Assembly: GCF_900111035.1 (NCBI RefSeq)
Contig: NZ_FOFU01000004.1
Coordinates: 62,001 to 126,000 of the forward strand
Source: Treponema bryantii
GTDB lineage: Bacteria > Spirochaetota > Spirochaetia > Treponematales > Treponemataceae
Direction of reading: 5' to 3'
Length of the DNA: 64,000 nt
The notes under the pieces are model-generated. The model did not search any database and was not told where the DNA came from. It saw nothing but the letters and a program-made list of their open reading frames with translations. Each line of letters begins with the position of its first letter. The stretch's first letter is position 1. This document shows, piece after piece, positions 18,249 to 28,000 of this stretch. Both the position numbers and the translations under genes were made by a program.

Positions 18249-20018
18249 TTATTTTTTTATACTCAGGTTCTGTCGAATTACCATGTTTTTATACTGGCCG
18301 TCTTTAGCCAAAAGTTCTTCGTGTGTACCAGACTCAACAATCTGTCCATTTTTGATAACCATAATTCGGCTGGCGTTACGGATTGTGTTTAAGCGGTGGG
18401 CAATTACAATCAGAGTTTTGCCGCGACAAAGTTCTGAGATTGCTTCCTGAATGAAGTGCTCGTTGTCGGCATCTACGCTGGCAGTAGCTTCATCAAGGAT
18501 TACGATTGGCGCATCCTTGAGCATACAGCGGGCAATTGAGATTCTCTGCTGTTCACCACCACTGAGGTCTGCTCCTCCCTCGCCTATTACTGTGTCAAAG
18601 CCGTCTGGCAACTGCATGATAAAATCGTAACAACGGGCCTTCTTTGCAACTTCAATAACTTCTTCACGGGTAGCGTTCGTTTTTCCCATGGCGATGTTGT
18701 TGTAAATAGAGTCCTGGAAAAGATAAACTCGCTGAAAAACCATACTGATATTATCCATGAGATTTGCGACTGGAACCTTGCGGATGTCTGTACCACGGAT
18801 TTTTATACTGCCTCTTTTTACATCCCAGAAGCGGGCAAGAAGATTTGCAATTGTTGATTTTCCTCCGCCGCTTGGACCGACCAGCGCTATCATCTGTCCT
18901 TTCTGAACATCAAAAGAAATATCATGAAGAGCCTCTTTATTTCCGTAAGCAAAACTAACATTCTGATAAGAGATTTCAGGAAGTCCTTTGCGAGCTGCAT
19001 CTTCTGCAGACATCAAAGTATCTTTTCCTTCATTTACAATTTCAGCTTTATCAAAAACACTTTCGATTCGGTCCAGGCAGGCATCTGTTACTGTAAGGCG
19101 GGCAATGTTTCCGTAGTAAGCTTTTATTGGCGCAAACAAATCAAAAGCAAAAAGTACCATTCCCAAAAAATATTCATTAGTCATCATACCCTTTGAAGAG
19201 AGCAGACCGGAAACAAAAAGTGTAAGAGCAGTTACGATTCCATAAGAAATCAGAACAGAAGCCCACCAGGGAGCATAAGCCATCTCAAAACCGATTGAGT
19301 TCTTACTGCTTTCTTCAAAGCTTTCACTCACTTCTTTTGATTTTTCTCCAAGCAGATTAAAAGTCTTGATAATTCCAATTCCCTCCGCAAACTCCAGGAC
19401 AGCGCTTGTCATTTTTTCTGCAGTTTTCTGCTTAAGCATAGAATGTGAAATTGAAATTCTTGTAGTGATATTTCCAAAAAGAATTACGAGCAGGAGGCAG
19501 GCAAGAGCAGTGAGTCCCAGCTGCCAGCTCAAAAAGAACATAAAGGCTATCATAAGCCCCTGAGAAATCATAAGACCAACAAGCTCTTCCAGAACCATCA
19601 TACAGTTTTCTTCGATAAAGTTCATGTCGGTTGCAAGAACGCTGCTCACCTTGCCGATGTTTCCCTCGGTAAAATAGCCCATGGTAAGCTTACGGAAGCG
19701 GTCGCCCATCTCCATGCGTTTGTCCGCAAAAACCTTAAAGCCGGTAGCCGACTGAAGACGGTCTGTAATATTTTGCATTACAGCCTGAAGAATCACACAG
19801 GTGAGAATAATCAGTCCGTAAATAAGGCAGCTTTTTTTAGTCATTCTGCCAGCCATAAAATCACAGGCCAGAAAGAAAGAAGCCATAAGTGGCGACTTCA
19901 TCACAAGGCCCTTTATAAAGCCCGGCAGGTAAGACACGCGAATCGGAACCTTGTATTTCCCGCAAAATTCCACCAGCCGATGCATCATCGAAATCATAGA
20001 TTTATTTTGTTTTTTCAT
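18249..20018 (-). CDS. ABC exporter-fold half-transporter, second subunit of pair 2
   Basis: 589 aa. The transmembrane domain spans about 25-320 and the NBD about 350-585, with Walker A GPSGGGKST, signature LSGGEQQR and Walker B IVILDEATASVD. It is very similar to 28315-29979 (shared stretches YFTEGNIGKVSS/FFSDGNIGKIST and VFQRVYLFQDSIYNN/VFQRVYLFKDTIFNN), so pairs 2 and 3 are close paralogues. It is separated from its partner at 20118-21842 by a GC-rich triple-hairpin element, and a GGAG site precedes its ATG. Confidence 0.88.
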   Translation of the reverse strand: MKKQNKSMISMMHRLVEFCGKYKVPIRVSYLPGFIKGLVMKSPLMASFFLACDFMAGRMTKKSCLIYGLIILTCVILQAVMQNITDRLQSATGFKVFADKRMEMGDRFRKLTMGYFTEGNIGKVSSVLATDMNFIEENCMMVLEELVGLMISQGLMIAFMFFLSWQLGLTALACLLLVILFGNITTRISISHSMLKQKTAEKMTSAVLEFAEGIGIIKTFNLLGEKSKEVSESFEESSKNSIGFEMAYAPWWASVLISYGIVTALTLFVSGLLSSKGMMTNEYFLGMVLFAFDLFAPIKAYYGNIARLTVTDACLDRIESVFDKAEIVNEGKDTLMSAEDAARKGLPEISYQNVSFAYGNKEALHDISFDVQKGQMIALVGPSGGGKSTIANLLARFWDVKRGSIKIRGTDIRKVPVANLMDNISMVFQRVYLFQDSIYNNIAMGKTNATREEVIEVAKKARCYDFIMQLPDGFDTVIGEGGADLSGGEQQRISIARCMLKDAPIVILDEATASVDADNEHFIQEAISELCRGKTLIVIAHRLNTIRNASRIMVIKNGQIVESGTHEELLAKDGQYKNMVIRQNLSIKK

Positions 20019-20035
20019 TTTTATATTTCTCCATC

Positions 20036-20117
20036 AAGAGGGGGAAGACTCCCCCTGCGCCCGCACGTTGTTGCGGGCTACTCTCTCTCCTAGGGGGCCC
20101 CCCCCTAAGACCCCCGC
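20036..20117. repeat. GC-rich triple-hairpin element between two ABC subunit genes
   Basis: Three successive 7-bp inverted repeats: AGGGGGA/TCCCCCT (20039-20056), GCCCGCA/TGCGGGC (20059-20078) and TAGGGGG/CCCCCTA (20091-20107). Base composition is far above that of the surrounding AT-rich DNA. The element starts at the stop codon of the upstream subunit gene and leaves room only for the ribosome binding site of the next. It looks like a dispersed repeat. Confidence 0.7.
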
Positions 20118-21842
20118 TTATATCTTCCAGTTTGCAGCGGCAGTAGAAGCCTGCCACAGCTTCTGGAACTCTTCGCAGTTCTTCATTAATTCTTCGTGTA
20201 TGCCCTGCGCAATCACATTGCCCGCCTTGAGTACACAAATCTTGTCTGCATTTTTGATTGAAGAAAGTCTGTGGGCAATTACGATTACAGTTTTGTCTTT
20301 AACAATTTCTGCAATTGCGGCGTTCATCTTTTCTTCGTTTTCCGGATCCATAAAGGCGGTAGCTTCGTCTAACACAATTACCGGAGCATTTTTCAAAATT
20401 GCACGGGCAAGAGAAATTCGCTGTCGCTCTCCGCCGGAAAGTTGCTTGCCGCTGTCTCCTGCCATTGTGTCTATTCCTTTAGGGAAGCAGGCAAGGAACT
20501 CATCGCACTGGGCACGATGAGCGGCGTCTAAAACTTCTTCACGAGTTGCTGATGGCCGGCCTATCAGAATGTTTTCGTAAAGGCTGTTGTTGAAAAGGAA
20601 CTGCTCCTGGGCTACATAAGAAATCTGATTGTTCAGGGCTTCGATTGACATGTCGGTAATGTCCTGTCCGCCGATTTTTATGCTGCCTGAATCAAGGTCG
20701 TAAAAATGAACAAGGAGTTTTGCAAGGGTTGATTTACCGCTACCCGATTCGCCGATGAGGGCGGTAGTTGTACCCTGCTTGAGGGTGAGGTTTATGCCGT
20801 GAAGGACCTCATCTTCTTTATAACTAAACTTCACATCCTTAAACTCAATATCATAATTCTTGCCTTCAAAGCTGTGAGTTCCCTGCTTGATTGCCTCGCC
20901 ATTCATCATCTTTTCGAGCTCGGCAATTTTATAATCCAGCTGTGGAATCTTTCCACCAAAACTTAGGGCACGAAGAATTGAAGAACCAATCGAAAAGGAC
21001 ATGCACAAAACTAAAAGCAGCTGGCTCAAATCAATAGTACCGTTCAAAACAAGAAGGGCTCCAATCGGCAAAGTAAAAAAGGCCAGACAAGGAAGAGTAG
21101 AATTATAAACTGCCATCCATGGCCAGCAAACCTTATACCAGGCGAGAGTAAAATCACGATAGCCGCGAACTGCATCTCCAAATCGGCGGAAGGAATCTCC
21201 ATCTTTGTTGAAAACTTTGATTGCCTCCATTCCGTTTACATACTCGATGATTGTGTTGTTCATCTTTTTTGCGGACTCGTAATATGCTCCCATTTTAGAC
21301 ATTCCGGCCTTCATCATCATGGACATTGCAAAAACGCCGACAGGAATTATTGCCAGAGTCAAAAGTGCAAGACGCCAGTCAAATATGAACATTGCGATTA
21401 TCACGATGAGAGGAACTAAAAGATTTGCAATTCCCTCCGGAATGGCGTGGGCAAGCAGAAGCTCAAGCTGGTCGATATCGTCTGTAAAAACACGCTTTAT
21501 CTGACCGGTTCCCATTTCCTTGATATTTCCCAGCGGCTGATTTTCAAGCTTTGACTTTAGCGAGATGCGGATATTTTTCAGCGTGTTATAAGCACTCACG
21601 TGAGAAAAACATAGGCCTGTCGTATAAGAGATTGCGTAAAAAGCAAGGCAGGCAAAAATCAATAAAACGCGGACTACAACAAAATGAAAGTCCGGCAGCT
21701 GATGTCTTGTAAGCGGAAGAATCAGCTGATACAAAAAGAAATAAGGTGCTACGTTGGCAATAATTCCAAGTGTTGTAAGCACCGACGCAATGACCGTATA
21801 TTTTTTATACTTTCCAATATACGGAGCGACAGATTTTAACAT
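20118..21842 (-). CDS. ABC exporter-fold half-transporter, first subunit of pair 2
   Basis: 574 aa. The transmembrane domain spans about 10-300 and the NBD about 330-565, with Walker A GESGSGKST, signature LSGGERQR and Walker B VIVLDEATAFMD. It is highly similar to the exporter half of the fusion at 25047-28322 (for example GTGQIKRVFTDDIDQLELLLAHAIPEG against GTGALKKLFTDDIESIEIILAHAIPEG). A GTTAG-N6-CTAAC box lies 26 bp upstream of the start. With 18249-20018 it should form a heterodimer. An AraC regulator gene lies directly upstream. Confidence 0.88.
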   Translation of the reverse strand: MLKSVAPYIGKYKKYTVIASVLTTLGIIANVAPYFFLYQLILPLTRHQLPDFHFVVVRVLLIFACLAFYAISYTTGLCFSHVSAYNTLKNIRISLKSKLENQPLGNIKEMGTGQIKRVFTDDIDQLELLLAHAIPEGIANLLVPLIVIIAMFIFDWRLALLTLAIIPVGVFAMSMMMKAGMSKMGAYYESAKKMNNTIIEYVNGMEAIKVFNKDGDSFRRFGDAVRGYRDFTLAWYKVCWPWMAVYNSTLPCLAFFTLPIGALLVLNGTIDLSQLLLVLCMSFSIGSSILRALSFGGKIPQLDYKIAELEKMMNGEAIKQGTHSFEGKNYDIEFKDVKFSYKEDEVLHGINLTLKQGTTTALIGESGSGKSTLAKLLVHFYDLDSGSIKIGGQDITDMSIEALNNQISYVAQEQFLFNNSLYENILIGRPSATREEVLDAAHRAQCDEFLACFPKGIDTMAGDSGKQLSGGERQRISLARAILKNAPVIVLDEATAFMDPENEEKMNAAIAEIVKDKTVIVIAHRLSSIKNADKICVLKAGNVIAQGIHEELMKNCEEFQKLWQASTAAANWKI

Positions 21843-21867
21843 AGGGCCTCCGAAATAACTTTTTAGT

Positions 21868-21883
21868 GTTAGTAATAACTAAC
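21868..21883. promoter_or_regulatory. GTTAG-N6-CTAAC box upstream of ABC pair 2
   Basis: GTTAGTAATAACTAAC, perfect 5-bp arms, 26 bp before the ATG of the first subunit. A TATACT lies 14 bp upstream of the box on the minus strand, but no clear -35 was found. Confidence 0.75.
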
Positions 21884-21939
21884 TGTATTCGAGTATAATT
21901 TATTGCAAATATTGATTTCTACTAAAAAACGGGAGAAAA

Positions 21940-22932
21940 TTAACAGTTTTCAGTAACAGGGGGTTTCATCATTGAATATTTTTTTGGTGAAAGCCCAAAC
22001 TTTTTCTGAAATTCTTTTGAAAACCAGCTCATATTTGTGTAGCCGCTCTGCAGAGCAGCTTCCGAAACATTCACTTCTTTACTGGAAATAAGTCGGGCTG
22101 CATTTTCCAGACGTTGGTCTTGTATATATTGATGAATTGATGTTCCGTATAGAGAACGAAAAAGACGGGTAAGTTTGCTTTCGCTCATGGAAAGATTTAT
22201 TGCGAGCTGGGGAACTTTATAATCATCTGCGGGATTAAATTGGATTCGGTGGTGCAGGGTTTCTACCTGAGCAATATCAGACTGATTTCCTTCTGCTATA
22301 GTTTTATTGCGTTCTATTAGGGAAGTTTTGTTATAAAAGATTCCGTGCAGAACAAGGGCAATCAGTTCAATCATTTTTGCTTCGACGTAAACGCCCTTGA
22401 ACTCATGATATTTTTCTGCACTGTCAATTTCTGAAAGAACTTTATACATGTCTGCTGTTATGGCAGTTTTTGTTACATGGGTCAGAAAAAGTGATTTACC
22501 CATTTCGATTTTATCTGAATCAAAATAGCGGGAAAGAAGAGTTTCAAAAAAATCAGTTGTCATCTGAAGACTTTTGAACTGAAAATTTTTATCTCCTTCA
22601 TAATTCATGGAAGTTGCATAATTCTTGTTTCTGAAAACACAAACCTCACCTGGCAGCATGTTGACAGTTTCGTGGGCGCTGTCTACCTGCCAGTCAATTT
22701 TTTGATTAATGTTGAAGATAATCTGAATCTCGTCTTTCCCAAAATTGTCCGGACGGCTTGCAAAAGTTTTATCTTTAAAACTTAGATTCCAGTCATAATA
22801 AACAATCTGATTGCGACATTCCTTTCGAAGAAGTTTGAGGTCTCCAATCTCTTTTGGAATAAAAGCAGTTCCGTCAAAAAACTCATCTGGTGAAGAATTA
22901 TAGACATTTGGTACAACAATCTGATTTTTCAT
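21940..22932 (-). CDS. AraC-family regulator (PchR/YbtA-like)
   Basis: 330 aa. The N-terminal half is a sensing domain of the PchR type. The C-terminal ~100 residues form the double AraC helix-turn-helix (INLSMSESKLTRLFRSLYGT, then a second helix with SGYTNMSWFSKEFQKKFGLSPKKY). PchR and YbtA activate siderophore uptake genes when the siderophore binds. Its place next to ABC pair 2 suggests it activates that pair in response to the transported compound. It lies 12 bp after the DnaQ-like gene and is probably co-transcribed. Confidence 0.85.
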   Translation of the reverse strand: MKNQIVVPNVYNSSPDEFFDGTAFIPKEIGDLKLLRKECRNQIVYYDWNLSFKDKTFASRPDNFGKDEIQIIFNINQKIDWQVDSAHETVNMLPGEVCVFRNKNYATSMNYEGDKNFQFKSLQMTTDFFETLLSRYFDSDKIEMGKSLFLTHVTKTAITADMYKVLSEIDSAEKYHEFKGVYVEAKMIELIALVLHGIFYNKTSLIERNKTIAEGNQSDIAQVETLHHRIQFNPADDYKVPQLAINLSMSESKLTRLFRSLYGTSIHQYIQDQRLENAARLISSKEVNVSEAALQSGYTNMSWFSKEFQKKFGLSPKKYSMMKPPVTENC

Positions 22933-22944
22933 TTTTTCGTAAAC

Positions 22945-23586
22945 TTAAATTCTCTCCATTTTAATCTCGCATTTATCTAAGAGTTCTTGTACTGTCCGAG
23001 CTTTCATTTTTTGAGCAGCAAGCGCAACAACTAATCCGCAGGTTCTTGAATCTTCGAGTGCTTCATGAGCAAGATATGTTATCCCAAACTTTTCGCCAAG
23101 AAATGTAAGCGCATGCTTTTCATATTCCGGCCATACCTTTTTTGCAATCTGAAGTGAACAAAAATAATTATATCCCGGTAATTTATGATGATAAAAACTG
23201 CAGGCATCCCAAATTACACCCATATCAAATTTTGCATTATGAGCAACCAGTGGAAGTCCAGGTGTTTTTTCTATAAATGGCCGTACCTTGTTATCCCAGA
23301 CTTCTGGAAACTTTGGAGCATTTTTTACATCTTCATAAGTCAGATGATGAATCTGATCTATCCATTCCTGAACAAAATAATCGTTTGGCGGACAAATCAA
23401 CTCATACATGCAATCTGCTTCTTTCCCATCTATATAGCGGACAAGACCAACTGAAATTGCACTGTTGCCATATTGATTAGCTGTTTCAAAATCTATTGTT
23501 ATATAATCTAAACTTTGTTTTTTTACATCAGGTTCATCATCAAAAAGTGATAACTGAGAATCTTCATACAATGCCTTGTTAGTCAT
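22945..23586 (-). CDS. DnaQ-like 3'-5' exonuclease (DEDDh)
   Basis: 213 aa. The DEDDh motifs are clear: ITIDFETA (Exo I), VAHNAKFDMGV (Exo II) and HEALEDSRTCG (Exo III with the His). It is a stand-alone epsilon-like nuclease rather than a full polymerase subunit, acting on DNA or RNA ends. The start ATG lies inside a GTTAG-N6-CTAAT box, and the AraC gene follows after 12 bp, which places an unexpected nuclease in the metal-regulated set. No Shine-Dalgarno sequence is visible. Confidence 0.85.
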   Translation of the reverse strand: MTNKALYEDSQLSLFDDEPDVKKQSLDYITIDFETANQYGNSAISVGLVRYIDGKEADCMYELICPPNDYFVQEWIDQIHHLTYEDVKNAPKFPEVWDNKVRPFIEKTPGLPLVAHNAKFDMGVIWDACSFYHHKLPGYNYFCSLQIAKKVWPEYEKHALTFLGEKFGITYLAHEALEDSRTCGLVVALAAQKMKARTVQELLDKCEIKMERI

Positions 23587-23593
23587 AACTAAT
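23578..23593. promoter_or_regulatory. Box overlapping the start codon of the DnaQ-like gene
   Basis: GTTAGTCATAACTAAT, one mismatch in the right arm. The start codon of the minus-strand gene lies at 23584-23586, within the box, so repressor binding would block initiation of transcription directly at the gene start. Confidence 0.65.
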
Positions 23594-23657
23594 TATTGCA
23601 TTTTTTATAATCAGTTTCAATACAAAGTCTATTGACATCAAAATTAAATCTCTTTAA

Positions 23658-23673
23658 GTTAGTTATCACTAAC
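23658..23673. promoter_or_regulatory. GTTAG-N6-CTAAC box of ECF module 1
   Basis: GTTAGTTATCACTAAC, perfect arms, 29 bp before the S-component start and directly before a TATAAT. A TTGACA lies upstream, beginning near 23633. Confidence 0.75.
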
Positions 23674-23702
23674 TATAATCTACATCAAAAGGAGAATTAA
23701 AA

Positions 23703-24308
23703 ATGGGTGATATAGTTGAAAAGTCAAAGACTAAAAAATTAACCGTCAAAGATTTGATTTTCGCCGGTGCTTTTGCCGCAATTTATCTGATCGCAGTCCT
23801 GGCAATTATGATGCTTGTTGGAACTGTTCCTATTCTTTATGTTATGTGCCCGGGTATTCTTGGAGTTCTTTTAGGTTCTATTTACCTGCTTAGCGTAACA
23901 AAGGTAAGAAAGTTTGGCACTGCTCTTATTATTGAACTTCTTTTCGCATGCATCTCTACAGGCTTTGATCCGATCGCTTTTACTGTATGTGTTGTTTCTG
24001 CCCTACTCGCAGAAATCTGTATTTTGATTGGAAGATATAAATCAAAACTCTGGTATGCAATTTCTTATGTTTTCTTCAATATTGGAACTGCAGCAAACTT
24101 TATCAGAATCTTTTTTGCAAAGGATGCTTATATCGAAAATCTTCAGAAACGTGCCGGCGGAAGTTTTGCAGATGGAATGATCAAACTTCTCTCTCCATGG
24201 TGGTCATGGATTATGATTATAGGCCTTGCCGTAGTTGGTGGAATCATCGGAGCATTTATCGGTTCTAAGTTAATTAAAAAGCATTTTGAAAAAGTAGAAA
24301 TTGTTTAA
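23703..24308 (+). CDS. ECF transporter S-component, Trep_Strep/MptD family (module 1)
   Basis: 201 aa with about six membrane helices and the family layout of TIGR02185 (KLTVKDLIFAGAFAAIYLI at the N-terminus; the charged VTKVRKFG loop is shared with the other copies). S-components bind the substrate and dock on an EcfT/EcfA unit. AAGGAG precedes the start. The gene is followed directly by T and A genes. Its substrate is unknown; the context argues for haem, a metallophore or a metal. Paralogues lie at 34428-35021 and 59368-59952. Confidence 0.9.
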   Translation: MGDIVEKSKTKKLTVKDLIFAGAFAAIYLIAVLAIMMLVGTVPILYVMCPGILGVLLGSIYLLSVTKVRKFGTALIIELLFACISTGFDPIAFTVCVVSALLAEICILIGRYKSKLWYAISYVFFNIGTAANFIRIFFAKDAYIENLQKRAGGSFADGMIKLLSPWWSWIMIIGLAVVGGIIGAFIGSKLIKKHFEKVEIV

Positions 24309-24320
24309 GCATCAAGTAAA

Positions 24321-25037
24321 ATGTTCTCATCAAATAATAATTCGATATTAAAACTTGATCCAAGAACAAAGCTTGTAATTTTGCTGGGTACAATGTTTTT
24401 CTCCCTCAGAAATCTCAGCGTTATACCCGCAATAATCTGCATCGCCTTTCTTGGAATTATTATATTTTTAGAAGGTGAAGGCTTTACCGCCATCAAATAT
24501 TTTATTGGCTGCTCTATAGTTCTTTTGATATTTCATGGTGTCACAAAAAGCACTGTCACCTCTACTCTCGATATGATTTGCGCGGCCATAATGGTGATGA
24601 TAAAATTCATCTGTCCGATTGCAATGGCGCTCGCACTATTTACAAAAACTACAAAAATGGCAGATTTAATTTCTTCATTTCAAAAACTTCATCTGCCAAT
24701 GACTTTTGTAATTCCCTTTATCGTAATGATTCGTTTTATGCCTACAGTTTCTGATGAATGGGAAAGCATAAAAAAAGCAATGCTGTTTCGCGGCATAAAA
24801 TTTGATCTCCGAAATCTTTTGCTGAAACCAGCTCAAACAATCGAATATATTCTGGTTCCTCTATTATTCAGTTCAATGTCTTTGATGGAAGAACTCGCAT
24901 CTTCTGCAATGGCACGTGGACTCGACAGCAATCAAAAAAGAAGCTGCTATTCTGCTGTCAAAATGAAATTCTTTGATTACCTGGTTATTATTTTATTTTT
25001 AGGATTCATAGTAATAAGCCTTGTAAAATTTCAGTGA
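24321..25037 (+). CDS. ECF transporter T-component (EcfT, module 1)
   Basis: 238 aa with about five membrane helices. The opening LDPRTKLVILL is the conserved EcfT start, and the coupling helices contain the Ala-Arg-Gly signature (SSAMARGLDS) that contacts the ATPases. It links the S-component at 23703 to the ATPase domains at 25047. The genes are spaced by 12 and 9 bp, so this is an operon. Confidence 0.9.
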   Translation: MFSSNNNSILKLDPRTKLVILLGTMFFSLRNLSVIPAIICIAFLGIIIFLEGEGFTAIKYFIGCSIVLLIFHGVTKSTVTSTLDMICAAIMVMIKFICPIAMALALFTKTTKMADLISSFQKLHLPMTFVIPFIVMIRFMPTVSDEWESIKKAMLFRGIKFDLRNLLLKPAQTIEYILVPLLFSSMSLMEELASSAMARGLDSNQKRSCYSAVKMKFFDYLVIILFLGFIVISLVKFQ

Positions 25038-25046
25038 GGTTTAAAA

Positions 25047-28000
25047 ATGATTAAAATTGATGATGTTTCATTCTCATATTCTGGAAAGGCAAAAAATCAA
25101 AATTGTCTTAAACATATAAATCTTGAAATTAAAGATGGTGAATTTGTTGTTTTATGCGGCAAAAGTGGCTGTGGAAAAACAACCTTCACCAGAATTATAA
25201 ATGGTCTTGCCCCTCACTTTTATGATGGGCAAATGGAAGGCCATGTTTATATAAATGATATAGATGTTCCCCGCGAGCCAATCACAAAAATTTCCACTCT
25301 CGTAGGTTCCGTTTTTCAAAATCCAAAAAGTCAATTCTTCCATATTGATACTACAAGTGAACTTGTGTTCGGTTGTGAAAATCAAAATATGGATAAAGAG
25401 AAAATAAAAGCTCAGCTTGAAAGTACGGTTACTGATTTTCAGATTAAGCCTCTACTGGACAGAAGTCTTTTTGAGCTTTCTGGTGGAGAAAAGCAGCAGA
25501 TTGCATGCGGTTCAGTTTATACAGCCCGCCCTGATATTTTTGTAATGGACGAGCCTACTTCGAACCTTGATAAAAAAGCAATAAACCGTCTCCAAAAGAT
25601 TTTGACAAAATTAAAGAGTGAAGAAAAAACCATCATTGTTTCTGAGCATCGTCTTTATTTTCTAATGGATCTGGCAGACCGTTTTATTTATCTGAAAGAC
25701 GGGCAAATTGAAAGAGAATTTACAAACGCCCAGATGAAAGCTCTTAGTGAAGAGGAGCTTCACAAACTTGGTCTCAGAACTACAAATCTTAATTTAATCA
25801 GGGCAACTCCTGTTTCGGTTCGGAATAAACAATCGGCAATTTCTGTCAGTGATTTATCGTGTCAGCGCGGCAACTCAACAATTCTTGATATAGATGATTT
25901 AAAGCTTCCTGCAAAAAGTGTCATTGCCTTGATTGGTGATAACGGAACAGGAAAAAGTACCTTCGCAGAAGCCCTTTGCGGAACCTTAAAATCAAACGGA
26001 ACTATTTCTTTGGATAATGAAGTTTTGAGTGATAAGCAGAGAGCTGAAAAAAGTTTTATGGTTATGCAGGATGTAAATCATCAGCTTTTCTGTGACTCTG
26101 TTCTTCAGGAGTTAAAACTTAATAGCAAGGTAAGCGACGAAGAAGCCTGTTCTGTTCTTAGAAAACTGGGAATTGAAGAATATAAAGACCGGCACCCTTC
26201 ATCTCTTTCGGGCGGACAAAAGCAGCGGGTTGCAATAGCCTCTGCCCTATGCTCTGGCAAAAAGATTATTTATTATGATGAACCAACAAGCGGTCTGGAC
26301 TTTGAGGGAATGCAGAACTTTTCAAAAATCGTAAAAGAAACTGATTCTGAAGTTGAAGCCTCGGTTATCATTACTCATGATTTAGAGCTCATATTAAGTT
26401 GTTGTGATTATGTAGTACATATAGAACGAGGTCGACTTGTTTCCGCATATCCTCTCGATAAAGAAGGTATTGCTAAAGTCAGATATTTTTTCACGACAGA
26501 AAGCGAAGAAGCCTTTACACAAAAACGCGATAATTCCTCTTCAATTGTTCGCCTTATAAACCGAATGGGAAAATACAGAAAATATTTTTATGGAGCAATT
26601 GTCTGTATGGTGCTCGGAGTTCTTGCAAGCATTGTTCCTTATCTTATGATTTATAAAATCACAGATGGTCTTCTCAATTCAGTTTCCTTTAACTTAAAAA
26701 CGATTGCTATTATTTTGAGTGGAATTCTTGGAGGCGGTTTACTTCATATCTTTTTGTATACCCAGGGACTTTCTCTTTCTCACAAAGCCGCCTTTAATAC
26801 ATTAAAAGAATTAAGAATACAATTAAAAGAAAAACTAAACAAACAGTCGTTAGGAACAATAAGACAAATCGGAACAGGAGCTTTAAAAAAACTTTTTACG
26901 GATGACATCGAAAGTATAGAAATCATTCTTGCACATGCAATTCCAGAAGGACTTTCAAATCTTCTTGTGTCTGTAATCGTAATTGTTTTTATGTTCCAGA
27001 TAAACTGGCTTCTTGCACTAACCTCAATTCTCGTAATTCCAATCGGTTTGAAATGTATGACAAAAATGTACCGTGACGGAACAGAAAGAATGGGTGGTTA
27101 TTTTGCAGCAGCTAAAAGAATGAATAACTCCATCATAGAATTTATAAATGGAATTGAAGTTGTAAAAGTTTTTAATTATCAGGAAGAATCTTACAAGAAT
27201 TACGAATCTGGTGTTTTAAACTATAAGAACCTCAGTCTCATATGGTACAAGGTCTGCTGGCCATGGATTGCACTTTATACAAGTCTTCTTCCAAATATGC
27301 TTTTATTTACACTGCCGCTTGGTTCTATTGCCGTTATGACAGGACAGGCTACACTTGCACAATTGATTTTGATTATCTGTCTCTCGCTTGCAACCGGCTC
27401 AAATCTTTTGCGTGCACTTTCATTTATGGCTTCCATGACTCAGGTGAATTATAAGATTCAGTCACTGGAAAGAGTTTTAGACAGAACGCCTTTGAAAGAA
27501 GGTCATGCTGATTTTTCAGATAAATCAGAAAAGACGGATAGCTCTGAAGATATTACTTTTGAAAATGTTCATTTCTCGTATAAAGATAAGGAAGTTTTAA
27601 GAGATATTTCATTTACGGCAAAAGCAGGTGAGATGACAGCAATTGTCGGAGAATCTGGAAGCGGTAAGTCTACAATTGCAAGACTCATAGCTCATCAATA
27701 TGACACAGACGGCGGCGATATTTCCTTAGGCGGAAAGAAAATTACCGACCTTAGTCTTTCTGCTCTTAATAAAAAAATCTCCTTTGTTTCACAGGAAGTT
27801 TTCCTCTTCAACAGAACCATCATGGATAATATCAGAATTGGAAATCCATCTGCTACAGACGAAATGGTAAAACAAGCTGCAAAGATTGCTTCCTGTGATG
27901 AGTTTATAGACAAACTCCCTGGCGGTTATATGGCTATGGCCGGTGATGCCGGAAAAAGACTTTCGGGAGGTGAACGGCAGCGCATTGCACTTGCACGGGC

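Noticed and set aside
20002-20238. 78-codon frame through the GC-rich element
   Set aside because: It reads across the hairpin element and the end of an ABC gene in another frame; no homology or start signal.
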